Shown: positions 60,571-64,000 of the stretch, one piece after another
Layout: each line of letters begins with the position of its first letter
Numbering within the stretch: the first letter of the stretch is position 1
Assembly: GCA_002104905.1 (NCBI GenBank)
Contig: MCFE01000315.1
Location: 1 to 64,000 of the forward strand
Origin: Basidiobolus meristosporus CBS 931.73
Lineage: Eukaryota; Basidiobolomycota; Basidiobolomycetes; Basidiobolales; Basidiobolaceae
DNA length: 64,000 nucleotides
Direction: 5' to 3'
Made by a program: the position numbers and the translations under genes
Notes under the pieces: generated by a model
Told to the model about the DNA's origin: nothing
What the model saw: the letters and a program-made list of their open reading frames with translations, nothing else
Database searches by the model: none

Positions 60571-60937
60571 TATTATGATCTACCACTTGAATGTTTAAGT
60601 TAGATAAGTCTTTAATTAAATTAGTTAGATTTATGTTGAGCCCATCTGTATATCAGTGTTATCTATCAGATCAGTAAAATTAGTCAGCAGATGCATCAAC
60701 AGATCCTTTTCATACAGAAAAAGATATATCAAGTGTAATCTAATAGGTGATAATGATGCAATCAAATGAGTCATTAGGCCCAACCTACATTAGGAAATAT
60801 AATTAGTCCACAATTGATCTGGCAAAATATGTATATGGAGCTACTGGAACCACAATAAAGATCGGTTCAAGTTTAGTGAGTATAATGTAAGCAAAACTCC
60901 CTATTCCTCTACAACTCTTATATCAAAACTTGTAACA
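60571..60937 (+). repeat. Gypsy family 2 LTR, copy 2 (5' LTR)
   Basis: 367 bp, TATTATGATC (mutated TGTTGTGATC) to ACTTGTAACA. It is followed at once by TTGGTAGCAGCAATAACC, a likely primer-binding site of the TGGTAGC... type. It heads a partial element reaching to 62160. Confidence 0.8.
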
Positions 60938-62160
60938 TTGGTAGCAGCAATAACCAGAAATCTCCCCCCTGAAGAAAGAAGAAGCCTCCCTACAAGATTT
61001 CAGATAATCAGAATGGAGGAATGCTATGCATCAAATCCTGGCCCTGCAGCAACAAGGAATTACTACAATTGCCCAAAACCAGCAAAACCTTGCCAAGAGT
61101 AACTTTAGTGTTAATATCAACTGGAACCATGGTAGAGGCAATGAAAACCTGGGAACATGGCTCTTCCAGATTGAAGAAGCTTTCAAGGCAAAGGGAATTG
61201 CTCCTGAAAGCAAGTTGCATTATGCAGCCTCTTACCTGGCAAATGCAGCTTTACAGTAGTACCACAACAAGATCAGGTCAGCCACCATGATGGGATGCTC
61301 TATAACATTGACCTAAGATGAGTTTGTGTGGAAAATTCAGGATGACTTTGGGCTCCCACACAAGCAGACACTACTAGAAAGAAGGTTGAAGATACTCAGA
61401 CAGAAAGGAATGGTTCAAGAGCACATCCATGAATACAGATGTCCGCCTGTACCAGCTGAAAGAATGGACCCCCTGGATCAAGTGGAACAACTTACTGACG
61501 GGTTGGAAGAAACAACTTGCAAGGAAGTGAATTATTGAAATCCTCAGACTATTGAAGAAGCCATCAAGATTGTCATTGACTATGACTCAGCTATGCTTGG
61601 AGTTGGGAGGCTCACAATGACTAATTGGAGAGGCCACATATCACTATGAATGAAGACAATCAGAAGAAATGCTAATAAAAATTGATGCTATGCAGAAGAG
61701 TCCTATCTCAGAGGACTGTAAGAAGAAAGGACTTTGCTGTAGTTGCCACCAGCAGGGACATATTGCAAAGTAATGCCCTCAGGGAAGATATGAACACCAG
61801 CCATCAAGAACCTTTAACCGTATTGAGGCCCCTGAGCATGGTAACATGGATGGTGAGGTTAAAGACAACTCAGAGTTCACCGTCCATATGACCAAAGAGT
61901 ACCTATGCCAAAAGACCTCAAACTCAGGAAAGCTATTTTACTTGAATGGAGTACTCAACAGCGTACCTACAAAGATTATGGTTAACTCAGGATCATTGCA
62001 ATAGCACATGTCAGAGCAATTTGCTTTGAAGGCTGGAGTCAACTTGGAACCTACCAAATCAACTTCAGTCTCATCAGCTGATGGGAGTTCTCACATAATC
62101 AAACATATTACTCAGCCAGCAAGGACAAAGATTAATGTCTCTGAACAAGACCTATAGGCC
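60938..62160 (+). pseudogene. Gypsy family 2 gag to protease, copy 2, cut by copy 3
   Basis: Gag core with GTWLFQIEEAFKAKGIAPES, a TAG where copy 1 has Trp (AALQ, stop, YHNKI), TGA at 61536-61538 after CKEVNY, a degraded zinc knuckle (CCSCHQQGHIAK) and protease remnants to about 62150. The next LTR begins within the protease region at 62161, so copy 3 inserted into copy 2. Confidence 0.75.
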
Positions 62161-62528
62161 TGTTATAATCTGCCACTTGAATATTTACGTTAGATCAGTT
62201 TTTGGTCAAATCAATTACTATATCTTTAGGTTATCAGTATATCAGTATTATCTATCAAATCAGTAGCATTAGTCAGCAAATGAATCAACAGATCCCTATC
62301 AGACAGAAATAGATCTATTAAGTTGGGTCTTATTGGGTGATGATGATGCAATCAAATGTGTCATCAGTCACAACCTACATTAGGAAATACAATTAGTCAG
62401 CAATTGATCTTGAAAAATATATATAAGGAGCTGCTGGAACCTCAATAAAAATGAGTTCAAGTTTTAGTGAATACAATACTAGCTAAACTCCCTATTCCTC
62501 CACAACTCTAATACCAAGACTTGTAACA
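62161..62528 (+). repeat. Gypsy family 2 LTR, copy 3 (5' LTR)
   Basis: 368 bp, TGTTATAATCTGCC to ACTTGTAACA, followed by TTAGTAGCAGCAATAACC (likely primer-binding site). It is inserted within copy 2; the matching right-hand target duplication would lie beyond the window. Confidence 0.85.
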
Positions 62529-64000
62529 TTAGTAGCAGCAATAACCAGAAATCTCCCTCCCGAAGAAAGAAGAAACCACCCTCAAGATGTTGGACAATCA
62601 AGAATAGAAGAATGCTATGCATCAAATCCTGGCCCAACAGCAACAGGTACTCCAGATCCTCAGCCAACAGCAACAAGGAATAACCACCATGGCTCAGAAC
62701 CAGCAAAGCCTGGTTAAAAGCAGCTTTAGTGTGAAGGTCAACCGGTACCGTGGCAGAGTCAATGAAAACCTGGGAACTTGGCTCTTCCAGATGGAAGAAG
62801 CTTTCAAGGATAAAGGAATTGCTCCAGAAAGCAAGTTGCATTATGCAGCCTCTTACCTGGCAGACACAGCTTTGCAGTGGTACCACAACAAGATCAGGTC
62901 AGCCACTATGATGGGATGATCTACAATCTCTACCTGGGATGAGTTTGTGTTGGAAATTCAGGATGCTTTTGAACCTCCACACCAGCAGACTTTACTAAGA
63001 AGGATGTTAAAGAGACTCAGGCAGAAAGGAATGGTTCAAGAATACATCTATGAGTACAGATGTCTACTTGGACAAATTGGAAGAATGGACCCCCTGGATC
63101 AAGTTCAATACTTTATTGATGGGTAGAAAGAAAGAACTTGTAAGGAAGTGAATTATTGAATACCTCAGACTATTGAAGAAGCCATCAAGATTGCCATTGA
63201 CTAAGACTCAGCTATGTTTGGAGCTGGGAAGCCTACAGTGACTAATCAGAAAGGCTACAATCATTATGAAAGAAGACAGTCAGAAGCAGTACCAATGGAA
63301 ATAGACGCTATGCAGACAAATCCTACCTCAGAAGAATGTAGGAAGAAGGGACTTTGCTTCAATTGCCACCAGCAAGGACATATTGCAAAGTACTGACCTC
63401 AGAGAAGAAATGGACACCAGCCATCAAGAACCTTGAGCCGTATTGAGGCCACAGAGCATAGTAACATGGAGGATGAACTTGAAGAAGACTCAGAACTCAC
63501 CTTTGACATGACAGAAGAATACCTACTCCAGATGACTTCAAACTCAGGAAAGCTATTGTACTTGAATGGAGTATTCAGTGGAGTACCTGTCAAGATTGTG
63601 ATTGACTCAGGAGCATTGCCATAGCACATGTCAGAACAATTTGCTTTGAAGGCTGGAGTCAACTCAGAACCTACCAAATCAACTTCAGTCTCAACAGCTG
63701 ATGGGAATTCTCACATAATCTACCGTATTACTCAGGCAGTAAGAATGAAGATCAATGACTATGAAGAAGACCTACAGGCTTATATATTTGGGAACTGCAA
63801 GTTTGACCTTGTACTTGGAAAAACCTGGCTATTTTGTTGTAATCCATCAATCAACTGGAGAACCCATGCTACTCAGTTCCAAAAAGACAACAAGACCTAT
63901 GAGCTATTACCTGCCAGGCTGGATTTCAACTTGGTCAATTCCTGTATGTGTGAGACTAGTGAACTTGGCAATACCCAGTTCTGTAGAGCACTTAGAAAAG
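62529..64000 (+). pseudogene. Gypsy family 2 gag to protease, copy 3, runs off the window
   Basis: Gag with QQQQVLQILSQQQQGI and AASYLADTALQWYHNKIR, TGA at 63157-63159 at the same place as in the other copies, zinc knuckle KGLCFNCHQQGHIAKY (then TGA at the last Cys), and protease VIDSGA. Stops include a TGA in MMG, stop, STIS (62917-62919) and TAG at 63124-63126. The element continues past 64000. Confidence 0.75.

Overview
This is nuclear DNA of a filamentous fungus. The genes have short introns (54-69 nt) with GT...AG ends, and they include a myristoylated fungal G-alpha, an NsdD-class GATA factor and an ArsB/NhaD-type permease. The transposon mix (Ty3/gypsy, Ty1/copia, PIF/Harbinger, Tnp2/CACTA-type) fits an agaricomycete basidiomycete. 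A Rhizoctonia/Ceratobasidium-like source is my best guess, but that is inference and not proven here.

The window has two kinds of DNA. The gene-bearing blocks (1-14.3 kb and about 19.1-27.1 kb) have ordinary CpG content. They hold five supported genes, all on the plus strand: an ArsB/NhaD-like permease (1381-3540), a Gi-class G-alpha of 353 aa (7232-8529), an unrecognised 294-aa protein (10672-11618), a short NDUFA4/MLRQ-like protein with a TATA box (12772-12945), and a GATA factor (21642-23149). Each was resolved by placing introns so that conserved motifs read through. The long spaces between them show no supportable gene. These genes form no operon or cluster; each appears to be an independent housekeeping or signalling locus.

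The repeat blocks (about 14.4-19.1 kb and 27.1-64 kb) are AT-rich, nearly free of CpG, and made of broken transposons nested in one another. The first holds copia remnants, into which one solo LTR inserted; a second LTR of the same family, in the opposite orientation, then inserted into that LTR. The second block holds a gypsy element (family 1) split by a Tnp2/CACTA-type region whose two ends are large inverted arms carrying an unknown accessory gene. It also holds four copies or fragments of a PIF/Harbinger element (A-D) and three palindromic MITEs of 712-735 bp with the same termini as that element. Three copies of a second gypsy family complete the block, the last running off the end of the window.

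The most interesting system is the Harbinger element A (43016-46436) with its palindromic MITEs. All begin with AGAC and end with GTCT, and they are flanked by 3-bp duplications. Element A alone keeps a CpG-rich sequence and a nearly open transposase frame, while its relatives show CpG to TpG/CpA decay. An uninterrupted copy of its target LTR is present 15 kb away as an empty site.
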